Below, one piece after another: positions 44,001-56,296 of a stretch of 64,000 nt of DNA (positions are counted from its first letter, which is position 1; every line of letters begins with the position of its first letter). The stretch is from Austropuccinia psidii (Eukaryota; Basidiomycota; Pucciniomycetes; Pucciniales; Sphaerophragmiaceae), in the NCBI GenBank assembly GCA_023105745.1, contig JALGQZ010000013.1, positions 6,126,105-6,190,104 of the forward strand, read 5' to 3'. Position numbers and translations under genes: made by a program. The notes under the pieces were generated by a model. That model worked only from the letters and a program-made list of their open reading frames with translations, had not been told where the DNA came from and made no database searches.

Positions 44001-45890
44001 CTTCATTTTCATTAATATGATGCAAAATATGGTAAAATTATGAAAAATTCATAATTTTACAAAATATTCTAATTAATTATTCATACCTCCAAGAGGCTAC
44101 AAGGGCATTATTTTCCCTTGCAATTATGACTTTAGCTTTATTCTAACTATCCTGAAACACCTTCCTATAAGAACTCTTCAAGCCTTGACCCTACCCATGC
44201 ATAATCAACATCAAAGTTGAACCCAAATAAATTTCCGTTTGAAATACCTAGAGCTTGAGTGATACAAGATTTTTATTGTATAATATTCAAATACAGAATA
44301 TCTTCCCTTGGAAAATCAAACGAAGTGAAATTTTTATTAGAATATCAATTTGGATATTTGATTGCACTTTTATATTGTAATATGAAATATTGATAATTAA
44401 CAAATCCTTTGTATTAATGCAGCCACATGAATATTCTTAAAGAGAATGCAAATAATTTAATTTGTCAAGAATTTTCTATTTCTTCAATTCTAATAAATAC
44501 TAAAAAGCTTTTAACATGACTAATAATTGTGCATTCTTACTAAAATGAAGAATCTGAGTCTTGAGGAATCTTTTTAGCCATTTTTCTCACCCAAATATTT
44601 CTCTAACTTTTCAAAGACCCTGGATTTAAGGATTTGGTTTTAATAGCCCAGATATTTTAATTCATTCAAAGTAGAAACAGACTATTTGTAGTAAAAAAGT
44701 GATCACAGATTTTTTGTTTTTTAATCTGGATCTTCAGAGGAATTGAAATATGAAAGCTCTGGTAAAAATGAAGAGTTTTTCCTTGCTTTCAGAGTTCAAA
44801 CAAAAACCTAAAAGGATCCTTAATAAACCGATATATCACTAATATACATTTACACTGAATTTAGTAATAATTAAGACAAAACCATTTACTAAGATCTAGT
44901 ATCTTTCCTAAAGAATTCATTCAAAAGAGAAGTTACTCTATAAGACAAAAAAATAAGAAATTTGATTGAACTATTTTTCATGTATTGAATCCTGGAAGAT
45001 ATTTGATATCTCTTGGTACGTGAATATGTTTGGAGTTTTTTTAGAAATACTTCTATTTCATTTATATTCTCCATAAAAAGGTGAGCTGAAATTGAAAATA
45101 TATTTCCAGTTGTGTTTGTTCCAAAATTCAAATTTGGGAAATCATATATTCCTTTCTGTTCTGTATCCAATTTCTGCGCACATATGCAATAAAATTCCCA
45201 AATAGTAAAGAGACCAGATCAATCCTAAGTTTTTTCTTAACAAAACAGCTTCATTAATCAATTACTTCTTAAGAATAAGGTAATATTGATATATCATTTT
45301 TCAGTATTTCTCAGATATGAAGGAATTCAACTTAGCCTTAAAGAGCTATATATATAAAGCAGGATTCTCATAATAGGGGGGCTCAAATTTGACAAATCAT
45401 GAGTTCCAAACACTTATTTTTTGATCAAAATATTGAATATAATGCTTTTCTTTTTCAAAATACCACACCTCATAAGCTATAGTACTTTTAGTAACCATAA
45501 ACATGGCTTTTGGTTCCTGAATCTTCAATTATTTCTTCCAGATCCCAAGTATTGTTAAAAATTTATATAAGAATAAATTTTCCTGAAGATAAATTTATTT
45601 TACCATCAATTTGAATTGCAGTTAATTCTTACTGTTTAAAAAGAGGTCCTTTTTCATTTATTCATATACACTCAGAAATAACCAATAGGAGATATTTAAG
45701 CTTCAAAGTCAAAAAATTCCAAAAAATCTCATCAATATCTCCACTAAAATGTGATATTTTAGCAGAAAAATTAGCATATGCTACTGAAATTGAATCCGAT
45801 GAATATCTTGAATATGATATACAGGTTTTGGATACAATTTATCAAAAGAGATACCTCAGAAAATGGAAGGTTTTTGTCCCTTCTTATATT
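41031..45890. other. AT-rich desert, no gene seen
   Basis: About 4.9 kb with only short frames (for example 41872-42150, 42974-43174, 44889-45170) that have no recognisable domain. A small GC-rich imperfect inverted repeat lies at about 43945-43985 (GCCTAACCGGCC .. GGGCCTTTAGGTGC). It may contain flanks of the decayed transposase downstream. Confidence 0.45.
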
Positions 45891-46800
45891 TTGAAAGCAG
45901 ATGATTTCAAAAGTATCCCTCATAGCAAGCTCAAGAATCTATGTTGTAGAAAATACAGCTAATTACTTTCTTTGATATCTCTTACTTTAAAGGATCAGGT
46001 CTTCCAAAAAGCTCAAATTATCATCAATATTAGCTGGAAATTTAAATAGAAGTGGTCTTTTCAAGACTTGATTCCAATGGTAATGATGCATGGGTTGGGA
46101 AGATTCGGAAAATTTTTTGTATAATTAATGGTGCAGTTCTTCTATATACACAAAGGGCCATTACATCATTGAGGAATTTGAATAGCATATACATCTAATG
46201 GCCAAGAAATAAAGAAAGGATCGAAATCTAACGAGTGATTCAAGCTGAAGCTTTTCCTGTTGGCAATGGCTTTATTGGTGGTAATCTCATTTAATTATCC
46301 CAAAGGCCACCTAATTATAGACAGCTTTATTCGGATTGTAGGAGGAAGGATTTTTGGATCTTCTATGGATCATTAATATAATGTATAATATCATTTCTTT
46401 GGATAAAGGGTATGAGCTAAGCTGATAATGGCCTTCTATTTAGTTAATCAATTTCAGTCCATTTATTATGTGATTAAAATTGTTTTTTACTTCATTTAAT
46501 GATAGATTTCTAGGATCAGTACATGAATCAAGTTTGGATTGAAATAGGAGGACTCATAGAAGGCCTGGAGAATATTTTGGCTGACTCAGCCTATGGAAGC
46601 TCAATGTTAATTTCTCCAAAATACAAAGGAAATGCGGCACATAATCCAGGTAATAGTAAGTTCAACTTCTGCCTTGAAAAAACAAAAGTAATAATCTAAC
46701 ATTCAATTGAAATACTTAAAGGTTCAATGATTATCCCCCGGGAAATGCAAAATAAGATGAAAAATACGAAGAAAGTCTAATCTCCACTTAGTGGTTAGTT
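45891..46800 (+). pseudogene. H1: decayed PIF/Harbinger-like DDE transposase
   Basis: No long ORF, but one frame reads through stops as a DDE_Tnp_4 (Harbinger-type) nuclease. From 46064 it gives RLDSNGNDAWVGKIRKIF .. YTQRAITSLRNL, WPRNKERIEI, FPVGNGFIGGNLI, LSQRPP and ILADSAYGSSMLISPKYKG. It ends with FNFCLEKTKVII, stop, HSIEILKGS. In relatives IDGT holds the first catalytic Asp (here IGGN), LADSAY the second (kept) and E-H/N-x-I-G-x-L-K the Glu (here a stop). An upstream piece from 45891 (LKADDFKSIPHSKLKNL) is in another frame. TIRs and the TSD were not identified. It could also be a domesticated HARBI1-like host gene that decayed. Confidence 0.65.
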
Positions 46801-48600
46801 AGCTGTGTAGCTATAATAAACCTTATGGAAAATATTCGAGTTTAATGGAATGATATTTATGAAGAGAATGAGCCAACATCCTTCAAAAATGTATCTGATC
46901 TGTTCAGTAAGTGACAAGTTTTCAATATATGAGAGAAGATAAAGGCTTAAACGTTGGAATGGAGCGACATGATTAGTCAAAGAAGTGAGATTTTTCAAAA
47001 ACTTTTCTGGCTCTGATATTCAGCTTTGGAATCGGCTGAAAAAGTCCAAATTGCAACTTTTTTCAATTTAGAAGGGTTTTTAAATGAAATTTTTGAAATA
47101 AGAATTATAAATGAGATTTATATTCAATTTTTTTAGAATTTATTTGAAAAATTATTTTTAATTTCTCATTTTATATGAAAAATTATTTAATTCTCCAAAG
47201 AATTCTATTTACTATTGAATTTTGATGATCAAATCATGATTCATATAGTGAATGTTGCTATTTTTTTGTTTTGTAATTCCAAAGATCCAAGAGAAATTAC
47301 TGAGAAGTAGAAGAGATCATATTTACAATGAAGTTTTGATAATCAAGATTTAATGTCATAATTCTTCCTTCAATAAGTGCTTTGAAAATACTGAAGATTT
47401 TTTGGGATATTTGGATTTAAATTGAGAGCCTGATAAAGTTTCTACTAGAGCCACCTTGGGGATATCAAAGGATATGTTTTATGTTGCCAGCACACAATAC
47501 CATTTGAAAAATTGAAGGACTATGACAGCTTAAATTGAAATTTAAAAGAGAAATAGATTTATCAAAAAACTGTAGTATTTACAATATTGTCAACCAGTTT
47601 GTTTATTGATAGGAATGGAGAGAAAATATGAAAATTATGAGGCATCATTATTAATGTGAGAAAAATGATAAAATATATAAAGGGTATAAGTCAAGTTATT
47701 AGAAAGATATTAATCATAAAAGAATTCAGAGAAAAGAAGGTCTTGAGATACAGGTATTTTATCCTTGAAAATGTTTCTTTATTTTGGTTGAATAATGTGA
47801 CTGAAGTATTTTTGAGTTAAGTCTTGAAAATAACAAAGAACGTTTGGGTGAAAGAATTAAACTCTTGATAATAATTTATATTTGAATAAATATTCCTGGA
47901 GAAGAAATATCAACCAATATTAAATTGAAAATCTTAGGAAGGGAGCCGTCCTATTACATACATGGAACCATAAATCTTGTCGCCACATTGATGCAACTTG
48001 CCAAGAGAGTCTCTCTGATTTAAGAGGAATTTTGAAAGTAAATGGATTTTATATCTTTACTCTGAATTCATTTTACTAAAAGGTTGGAATTTTACAGCTG
48101 AAAAACATTCTGTCAGGATGACTCTATAATATAGTATTTACAAGACTATAATTCTGAGTCTGACAGTTGAAAAGAATTTATATTAAGATTTTTGGGTTTA
48201 AAAATAAAGGCATTTACTAAAATAGTGGTGGTGAGCACTTCTGAAAGCACTGAGTGCAGTGATTGAAAAATGACTAACTATAAAAAGGACTAAAATTATC
48301 AAGACTAAGATAATACCTGGCTATTCTCCAAGGGTATAGTTTTTGGAGACAATTATACTATGTAGGAATTCAAGATCAGGATGGGGATTTCTTTTCTGGG
48401 AAGAGGAAGGTCCCTTTTTATCTGGGAGAGGGATGAAAGGACCTCTGTTGCTTACCACATAGAAGGAGTGAGAAAATATTTATTCCATCGGGTGGGCTTG
48501 TGGATTATACAGACCAGTAGAACCTGTATGAGGAACAGATGTAGTTTTGAAATCACATCTGGTCAATTTTCACTAACACAGGGTGAAAATATTCACCTTT
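46801..48600. other. AT-rich segment, no gene seen
   Basis: Only short frames without domains (including 48381-48623, which runs into the next LTR). It may include the 3' end of H1. Confidence 0.45.
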
Positions 48601-48605
48601 GGTCT

Positions 48606-50402
48606 TGTATGGTATGGATATGAAACTTTGATTAAAAATCAAGTACTTTTCCTGTCCTCAAAATATGTATAAGGTAAAAATCGATTAAAAATGGTCTGAA
48701 ATGATATTTTTAACAAACAAACAAACCAATCTCATTGTTTTTAACTTTCTAAGTATAAAAAACAATATTATAAAGATTTATTGCTTTACCAACAATAAAG
48801 ATTTATCCAAAAATACTCTATAAGAGATATTTAAGACTACAAAAGCAATTTCTTCAAGAGAAATTTCAATTGAAGTTAAATGAGAAAACGACTACAGGCC
48901 ATTAAAAAGTACATAGTCTTTAAAGATATTATCAAAGCAAAAACATGCCCAAAAGTGACCAGAGTGAATTTGAAAAAAAAGTGACAAAGTTAACAGTGAT
49001 GAAAGATGCTTTAATTCACTTATGGGGTGGTTCAAGGGTAAAAATGATTATAAGAGTTACAAACAATGATCATAATGTTTTTTCATGTGGTTGAAAGGCG
49101 TAAAATGATTTAAAAAGGGTGGTTGGAATTCTCCATTGATTGTTTTAACAGTGTTTAAACTAAATAAAAAGGAAAAGATTCTAACATGAAGAGAAAAGTG
49201 GGGCAAAGAAGAAATTCTTTTATAGCCATCAATTGTCTTACTCCCAAAGGTAAAGTTGCTCATGTCAGTTGTGGAAGACACTATGAAAACAGAAAATCCA
49301 ATTATGGCATCATTGAACCCTTTTTTAGAAAAAATGGGCTGTATTTAGCCATTTTGGACCCTTAAATCAGCCATTGCTATAGTAATACCTGGTTTTAAGC
49401 CTTAAAAACATGTCAGAATGTGTGTAAGAGACGTCAGAACCAGCTAAAACATTTTATAAAATGTTTCTTTTATCTTAAGGGTAGTTTTTACCTCTTAGCA
49501 ACAGTTAAAACTTCCCTGGTTGGTATCAAAACCTCATTGTCAATTGAGTCACAGACCCTGTGACTCAATTCTAGGCCAAAAGTGATGGAATTTTATGTGA
49601 ATTTTTAAATCTCATTCCTTTAAGCAAGAAATTTTGGGGTATGGCTCCCTTGAAGCCAAGATTCCTTTTCCCCCTCCAAAATTAATCTTTGCAATTTATT
49701 TTTTCTTTAATTCCTCATCATGTAATATACTTATAGTTTACACATGCAAATCACTTGAGTTTTACAGTTACACAACTGTAATAATTGATACCTCATATGT
49801 AAATTACAGTTCACTTATGTAATACACATGCAAATTTCAACATTTCAATTGAAAATACTTCAATTCCTCATAAATTCTAAGCTATACACCACACTTCAAT
49901 TTTAACACAAAAGTTTATGGTTAACACCACATGTGGTGTGAATTGAATTAAGGTTTTGAGGATTTTCAATGTTTATACAGAAAATACTAAAAACTTAATT
50001 TAAGCTTATTTAGAGTTGAGTTACAGAAATTTCACCCAGAGGTGACCCCACCTGATCTTTTATGAGGAGTCCAATGGTGAAATTATTTTCATATGTTAAG
50101 TTGTTGGATAAAAAGCTATGATAATTTTTATTCAAATTTTTTCCACAAATTTTTTAATATCAGTAATTTTTAAAAAATCCATTTTTACTTAATTTTTTCA
50201 AGTGAAATGTGTTTTCACATTTTTAAATCTCAATGTAATTTTATATTTGAATTATGATTAAATTTTGATTTTTGTGTATAAATTTATATTTATATTTTAA
50301 TTTTTGCTTTGATGATATAAAACAATTTATTTTATTTAAATTTGTATCTTGTTTTATTATTTGTGGTCTTTTGGGTATATGAAAATACCTCTAAGGCTCA
50401 CA
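48606..50402 (-). repeat. LTR A of the R3 composite
   Basis: R2-family LTR in reverse. On the plus strand it starts TGTATGGTATGGATATGAAAC and ends CTAAGGCTCACA. It is followed by TTCCCTCCCTCT (50403-50414), the complement of a polypurine tract. About 1.8 kb, several percent diverged from R2. Confidence 0.85.
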
Positions 50403-50465
50403 TTCCCTCCCTCTAAGGAAGGATTATTGCTTTGAAATATTTCTATTTTTAGTGTTTCTGAACCT

Positions 50466-50699
50466 TCAAAGTAGTTTGGTGGCTTCAGGTATGTCTTTTT
50501 CTGCTAACCATCCATCTTCACAAGTTGATTGACTGTACTTAACAAGGTATTCCCTTACTTTTTTGGCTCTTAACTTCCTTTCTTTGAGATGTTTGGTGAT
50601 TTTCCTAGTAACATGTGATTCAATAGGAGGTATATTCAGGGGAACTTTATTTCTCAAAGGAAACTTTTCAGCATCACTAGACTTATATGGTTTTACCAA
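50466..50699 (-). pseudogene. R3a Pol C-terminus with chromodomain
   Basis: Encodes [20 protein letters not shown] .. [39 protein letters not shown]. It matches R2 Pol residues about 1138-1212 and so includes the chromodomain. The upstream stretch (50700-51078) is homologous but broken. Confidence 0.85.
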
Positions 50700-51078
50700 G
50701 CTTACTGAAAATTTAGGATGCTAATTGCTAAGTTCCTCAGATAATTCTACTTCAAATGCATTTTCCCCATGGAGGGTCTTAATAACAAAAGGTCCTGAAA
50801 AGTAGTGTTTGGGCTTTTTACATCCCTTGGTGTTGTTGAAGTTAGTGGTGGATACAAGTACTAAATATCCGACTTTGAAATCTGGAGTGGCATGTGATTT
50901 GTCCCATTTGTCTTTGGCATATGCAAATGAGTCCTACATACACCTTATTTCATACTTTATAGCTTTTTCTTAGAATTCCTTTGAAGCTACTAGCTGTGGG
51001 ATGTATTTCAACCACATCCTTCCTTAATTAATCTTGGTGTAATTTGGGCTTCCATCCATTCTCTAGAATAGTGGGAGT

Positions 51079-51786
51079 TTAATTGTTACTGGCATGAATG
51101 GATGCTTTATATGCCAATTCCAGTGCTGGTAAGAGGGTACACCAATAATGGGTGAATAAATTACAATCTTTAAATTCAAGGCCATATGCACAAACTCTTC
51201 TTACCATATATTCCAAGGTTTGGATCATTATTTCAGCCAGACCATCAGTTCCTGGGTGGTAGGCTGTAGGGAAGGACAACTTTATTCCAAATAATTGATG
51301 AAGATTTTTCCATAGTTCTGAGGTGAATTTGGGATCTCTGTCACTAATGATCTTTGTGAATCTGCCAGTCCATGATACTACTCTATTCTTTATTAGAAGA
51401 GCTGTATCCATGGCTGTATCATTCTTTTGACATGGTAGAAAGATTGGAGTCTTACTAAATGTGTCAACAATCACTAGGCATTCATTATAACTTCTATCAC
51501 CCCCTTGTGGTAGGCCAGTTACCCAATCCATATGGACAATTTCCCAAGTTTTTCTGGGTTCTTGGATTTTGATGATATTTCCAAGTCTTTTTCCAGTAAA
51601 TGTATTTGCCTTTTGACATCTGTCACAGGTTTTGCAATAATCTGAAACATCATTCTGCCACATTGGCCACCATATAAAGGTCTTTATCTTTTCTCTTGTC
51701 CTGTCATAAGACAGATGTCCTGAGAAGGGGCTGTCATGGCATTCTTTCAGTACAAGATTTATTAAGGACCTGTTCACAACTGTCAT
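51079..51786 (-). pseudogene. R3a integrase fragment
   Basis: 235 open codons covering the HHCC zinc domain ([11 protein letters not shown] .. CKTCDRCQ) and the integrase core. All three catalytic acids are visible: [18 protein letters not shown], and DGLAEIMIQTLE. The adjacent conserved Arg of LAERM is Ile. It corresponds to R2 Pol residues about 774-1010. Isolated from RT, so not functional as a polyprotein. Confidence 0.85.
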
Positions 51787-51988
51787 TACACATGTATGCT
51801 TAGTTCTGTGGTAAATTATACCATCAGTAATATTATTTCTTCCATATTACATCTAATACATGTATCAATGAGCCGTCTTTATAGACTTTGGTAAGTAATT
51901 GGCATAGGATGCTATGATTCATATCTTGAGTATAGCTGTTTCTTACTTCTTCAAAGAAGGTTGTGCTTAGATATGTAAAAATTATTCC

Positions 51989-52204
51989 TTATATTGGGAT
52001 CTGTGGGGAAGCCTTTTCTGGCACATAAGAAGGATTATCAATATTATCTGGTAATGGCCATCTCCTCAGTCCATCTGCATTTTTATGAATATGCCAATCT
52101 TTGTGAACAATAGTAATATTTTCCCTATACTCCTGTATGGCTATTTGCCATCTAAGCATATGCATGTTAGGTGTTTTCATGTTTAAAATTTATTTAACAG
52201 TGGT
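51989..52204 (-). pseudogene. R3a RNase H 3' fragment abutting an LTR
   Basis: [21 protein letters not shown] .. [13 protein letters not shown], preceded by a remnant of VKSLLN with a stop. It is cut off by LTR B at 52205. R2 Pol residues about 627-705. The same residues also occur in R3b, so the two fragments overlap by nearly 100 codons. Confidence 0.8.
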
Positions 52205-54029
52205 TGTAAGGTGTGGATATCAAACTTTGATAAAATATCAAGTACTTTTCCTGTCCTCAAAATTTGTATAAGGTAAAATTGTTTAAAAATAGTAAGAAAT
52301 GGTATTTTTAAACAAATAATACACCAATTTTATTGTTTCCAACTTTTTAAGTATAAAACAATAATATAATAAAAATTTATTGTTTTACCAACAATAAAGA
52401 TTTATCCAAAAATACTCTACAAGAGATATTTAAGGCTACAAAAGAAATTTCTTCAAGAGCAATTTCAATTGGAATCAATTGAGCAAAGGACTTCAAGAAA
52501 TCAATCAAATAAAAAAGTCTTGAAAAATATATTTAAATAGAAAACATGCCCAAAAGTGACCAGAGTGAATTTGGAAACAAAGTGACAAAGTTAACAGTGA
52601 TGAAAGATGCTTTAATTCACTTTTGGGGTGGTTTGGGGGTAAAAATGATTATAAGAGTTACAAAAAATGATTATAATGATTTTTTCAAGTGGTTGGAAGG
52701 TTTAAAATGATATATAAAGGGTGGTTGGAATATTTCATCAATTGGCTTAAAAGTGTTTAAACTAATTATAAAAGGAAAAGATTCTAACATGAAGAGAAAA
52801 GTGGGGCAAAGAAGACATTCTTTTATAGCCATCAATTTTCTTACTCCAAAAGTGAAATTTACTCTTATCAGTCGTGAAAAAAAGTCTGACAACAGAAAAG
52901 CAAATTGTGGCATCATTGAAACCTGGTTTAGACCAAAAAAGGGCTGGTTTAAGCCATTTTTTGCTATTTTTAGGCATTTTAGACCCTTAAATCAGCCATT
53001 ACTATAGAAATACCTGGTCTAGAGCCTTCAAAACACGCAAGAATGTGTGTACAAGTTGTAGAAACCAGCTAAAACTGTTTTTACTAAGATTGTTTTAGCT
53101 TAAGGGTAGTTTTACCCTCTTGGCAACAGTTAAAACTGCCCTGGTTGGTATCAAAAGCTCATCAGCAATTGAGTCACAGATCCTGTGACTCAATTCCAGG
53201 CCAAAAGTAATGAACCTTTGCGTGGATTTTGACATCCCACGCCAGTCAGAAAGGATTTTGGGGGTCTAGCTCCCCCTTAGAGCTAGAGTGTCTTTTCCTC
53301 CCCAGAATTAATCTTTCCAATTTATTTTTCCTTTAATTCCTCATCATGTAATACAGTTATAATTTACATATGTAATTCAATTGAGTTTTTAATTACACAG
53401 CTGTAATAATTGATACCGCATATGTAAATTAAAGTTCACTTATGTAATACATGCACACATTTTGACATTTCAATTGAAAATACTTCAGTTCCTCATAACT
53501 TCTAAGCTAAACACAACACCTCAATTTTAACACAAAAATTGATGGTTAACACCACATGTGGTGTGAATTGAGTTAAGGTTTTGAGGATTTTCATATATTT
53601 GTACAAAAATACTCAAAACTTAATTTAAGCTTATTTAGAGTTGAGTTACAGAAATTTCATCCAGAGGTGACCCCACTTTATCTTTTATGAGGAATCCAAT
53701 GGTGTGATAATTTCCTTATGTTTATTTATTGGATAAAAAGTTATAATATATTTTATATAACTTTTTACCAAAAATATTTTAATTTCATAATTTTTATTAA
53801 AAATTCATTTTTGCCTAATTTTTACTATTAAAAATGTATTTTCATAATTTTAAATTTTATTGTAATTTTATTTTTAAATTATAATTAAATTTTTCTTTTT
53901 AAATATAAATTTGTATTTATATTTCAATTTTTGTTTTTATAATTTAAATAAATTTATTTTATTTATATTTGTATCTTAATAAATCATTTGTGGTCTTTTG
54001 GGTATATGAAAATACCTCTAAGGCTCACA
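52205..54029 (-). repeat. LTR B, central LTR of the R3 composite
   Basis: TGTAAGGTGTGGATATCAAAC .. CTAAGGCTCACA, 1825 bp, the same length as the R2 3' LTR. There is no PBS on one side, no polypurine tract on the other, and no TSD (GTGGT against ATTCT). Confidence 0.85.
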
Positions 54030-54786
54030 ATTCTACAATTCTTATCCTGAGTATATCTGTTTCTTACTTCCTCAATGAAGGGAATTTCCATATCTGTAAA
54101 ACTGATTCCTTCTATTGGTGTTTTTTAAGAAGCTTCTTTTAGTACATGAGCAGTATTTTCAATGCCATTTGGCAATGGACATCTGCATTTTTGTGAATAT
54201 TTCCATCTTTGTGTAAAATGGTCATATTACCTCTATACTCTTGAATGGCTATTTTCCATCTGAGAATATGTCTGTTTGGTGTTTCCATGTTTGGAAGTGA
54301 TTTTACCCTGGTACAATCTGTTATAACTTCAAGAACACCTCCTTCAGGAAAATAATTAAGTTTCTCCAAGAACCAGACAGGATATAAACACTCCATTTGA
54401 CTTTCCCCATATCTGGCTTCAGTAGGTTTGATTTTCCTACATATGAGACATATGGGTCCTTCCACAGGTTTTCATTAATAATCTGGACTTGATTTCACTT
54501 CCTAAAAATTTTCTATATAACAAGTCTATGATCTGTAAGTGGTGTTGTTAGATGATCTGTATAGAAAAAAATTAAGTGTAGGTCCTAGCCCATCTCCTGA
54601 TGCATCAATGTGAATTTTAAAGGGAGTTCTAAAATCAGGAATAAGTAGAAGCCAAGCATTGGTCAATGCTTTTCTCAGGGATTCCAAAGCTTTTACTCTG
54701 TCAACAGTAATTTTAAATACTGTGTCTTTGTCACATAATTTATAAAGAGGTCTTGCTATGAATGTAAATTCTTTAGTGTTCTGCAT
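54030..54786 (-). pseudogene. R3b RNase H, broken
   Basis: 54526-54786 has [26 protein letters not shown] and [11 protein letters not shown] (first RNase H Asp kept). 54139-54465 has [40 protein letters not shown] and [12 protein letters not shown]. The last acid block is spoiled (NADVHCQM against NADGLSRW). It ends in a YTQDKNC remnant at the LTR B edge. Confidence 0.8.
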
Positions 54787-54874
54787 GTAGTCTCCTTAGA
54801 ATCCTAAATTTCAGTGGATTTACCCTCTTTTCTGAGGCATAGGCTTTAGTAGTACTGCTGCAACTTTGTTTTTA

Positions 54875-55549
54875 TCAATTCCGAGGGACAGACAATATAA
54901 TACATGTTGTAGGGCTTTGAGTTCCTTGAATCCAAAATGACATCTCTTCCAAAAAGATTTCTATGTTTACAGATTTTAGTCTTCTAAAAACACTAGAGAA
55001 TCTGTAAAAGTGCTCTTCCCAAGTCTTAGAACAGACAATAATGTCATCCATGTAAATGATCAACCATCATACTAAATGTTCTTGAGGAAAGATTTCATTC
55101 ATCATCCTTTGAAAGTGTGAAGGTTCATTTTTGATACCAAAAGGCATCCTTAAATATTCATACACTCCACAATGAACAATAATTGTCAAATATTTTCTAG
55201 CACTTGGTGTCACTACATTTTGTTGGAATCCCTTTAGGGAATCCATAGTGCTTATGTATACTTCTTGAGATATTTGAGTGAGGGAAATTTTGATTTTGGG
55301 TATGGGATACCTGTCTGGGACAGTGTAAGTTTTCAGAGCTCTAAAGTCCCAAATAGTTCTGGACATGCCATTGTGCCATTCCACTATGACAGGTGTAGTT
55401 ATTTTTACCTCTTCATTGTGGTCAACCTTTCTTATTATACCAAGTTCCAGGAGTTCTTTAATATGAAGCTCAAGGGATTCCCTTTGCTTTATGCTTTCTG
55501 GGTATGCAGGCCTCCTCAAGAGTGGTGGATAAGGTCTCTCAATGTTCAA
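54875..55549 (-). pseudogene. R3b reverse transcriptase, broken
   Basis: 55067-55549: [39 protein letters not shown] (the usual GDFRALN altered), [21 protein letters not shown] stop and frame change follow. 54875-55063 then carries IIYMDDIIVCSKTWEEH: the active-site box is YMDD with both aspartates kept. Confidence 0.85.
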
Positions 55550-55699
55550 ATAATGTCAATTGCATGCCCAATAATTTCCCCCAATGGTTCTTTATCTGTT
55601 GAAAAGTCTGCTTTGTGGTCATATAAAATGGTAGAGTTCATTTTCCTGTATATCAGTAAGATGAAGACTTACTTCAGCTTCATTAATTTTTTCTGAGTT

Positions 55700-56296
55700 T
55701 AAATTCTCTAACTCCAAGCTGACTGGTGATGATTTGTTTACTTCAATTTCTTTTCTAAAAGGTAAAAAGGCAAATTCCTTACACTTATTGTCACCAATAG
55801 TGAAGTATGTGTCTTTTTATTTATTTAAATCTATGCTATACATGATTAAAGAATTATTTCCTAATATTAAATGGGTACTGGAGCAGTTTTCCATAAAAAC
55901 AGGTTCAAAATAAATTCTCAAATTTCCATTGATATGTGGGAATATGATAGTGGTTTCAAATATGCCCAATCCTTTCATTTAATTGCTTGCATTGCTTAAT
56001 TTTATTCCATCAATTTGTGATAATTGGTCTTTAAGATTTGGTACACAGCTCATGAGAAACAATTTTGAAACACAAGAGCTGAAAGCTCATGGGTCAAGAA
56101 GCAGCTTAGCAGGATTTTTGTCTATTACAAACTCTGTTCTACAGTAATTTCCAGCTGTATAGCCTTTTCCCGTTTTTGGTTTGGTTTTCATAAATTGCGC
56201 ATCTTGAATTTTTGATAAGTCTATTTGGCTATTTCTTAATTGTGGCAAATGGGAGTAATACTCCATAATTTCAAAGGTGACATTGAATCTTTTCAA
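55700..56296 (-). pseudogene. R3b protease region, broken
   Basis: 56087-56296 encodes YYSHLPQLRNSQIDLSKIQDAQ .. KGYTAGNYCRTEFV .. KNPAKLLLDP and then stops immediately after the DP of the active-site loop. R2 has DPGAF here, so Pro in the motif is shared by both copies. Downstream homology (IGDNKC..FAFLPF near 55770) is out of frame. Confidence 0.75.

Larger units (their letters stand above)
48606..54029 (-). mobile_element. R3a: LTR - partial Pol - LTR, R2 family
   Basis: On the minus strand, LTR 52205-54029, then only the 3' half of pol (RNase H end, integrase, chromodomain), a polypurine tract and LTR 48606-50402. The leader, Gag, protease and RT are absent, and pol starts abruptly at the edge of the LTR without a PBS. 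Flanks GGTCT (left) and ATTCT (right) do not form a TSD. It is either an internally deleted element or part of a rearranged tandem array with R3b. Confidence 0.7.

Noticed and set aside
48381..48623. 80-codon frame running into LTR A
   Set aside because: Crosses the LTR border, so it is a chance frame.
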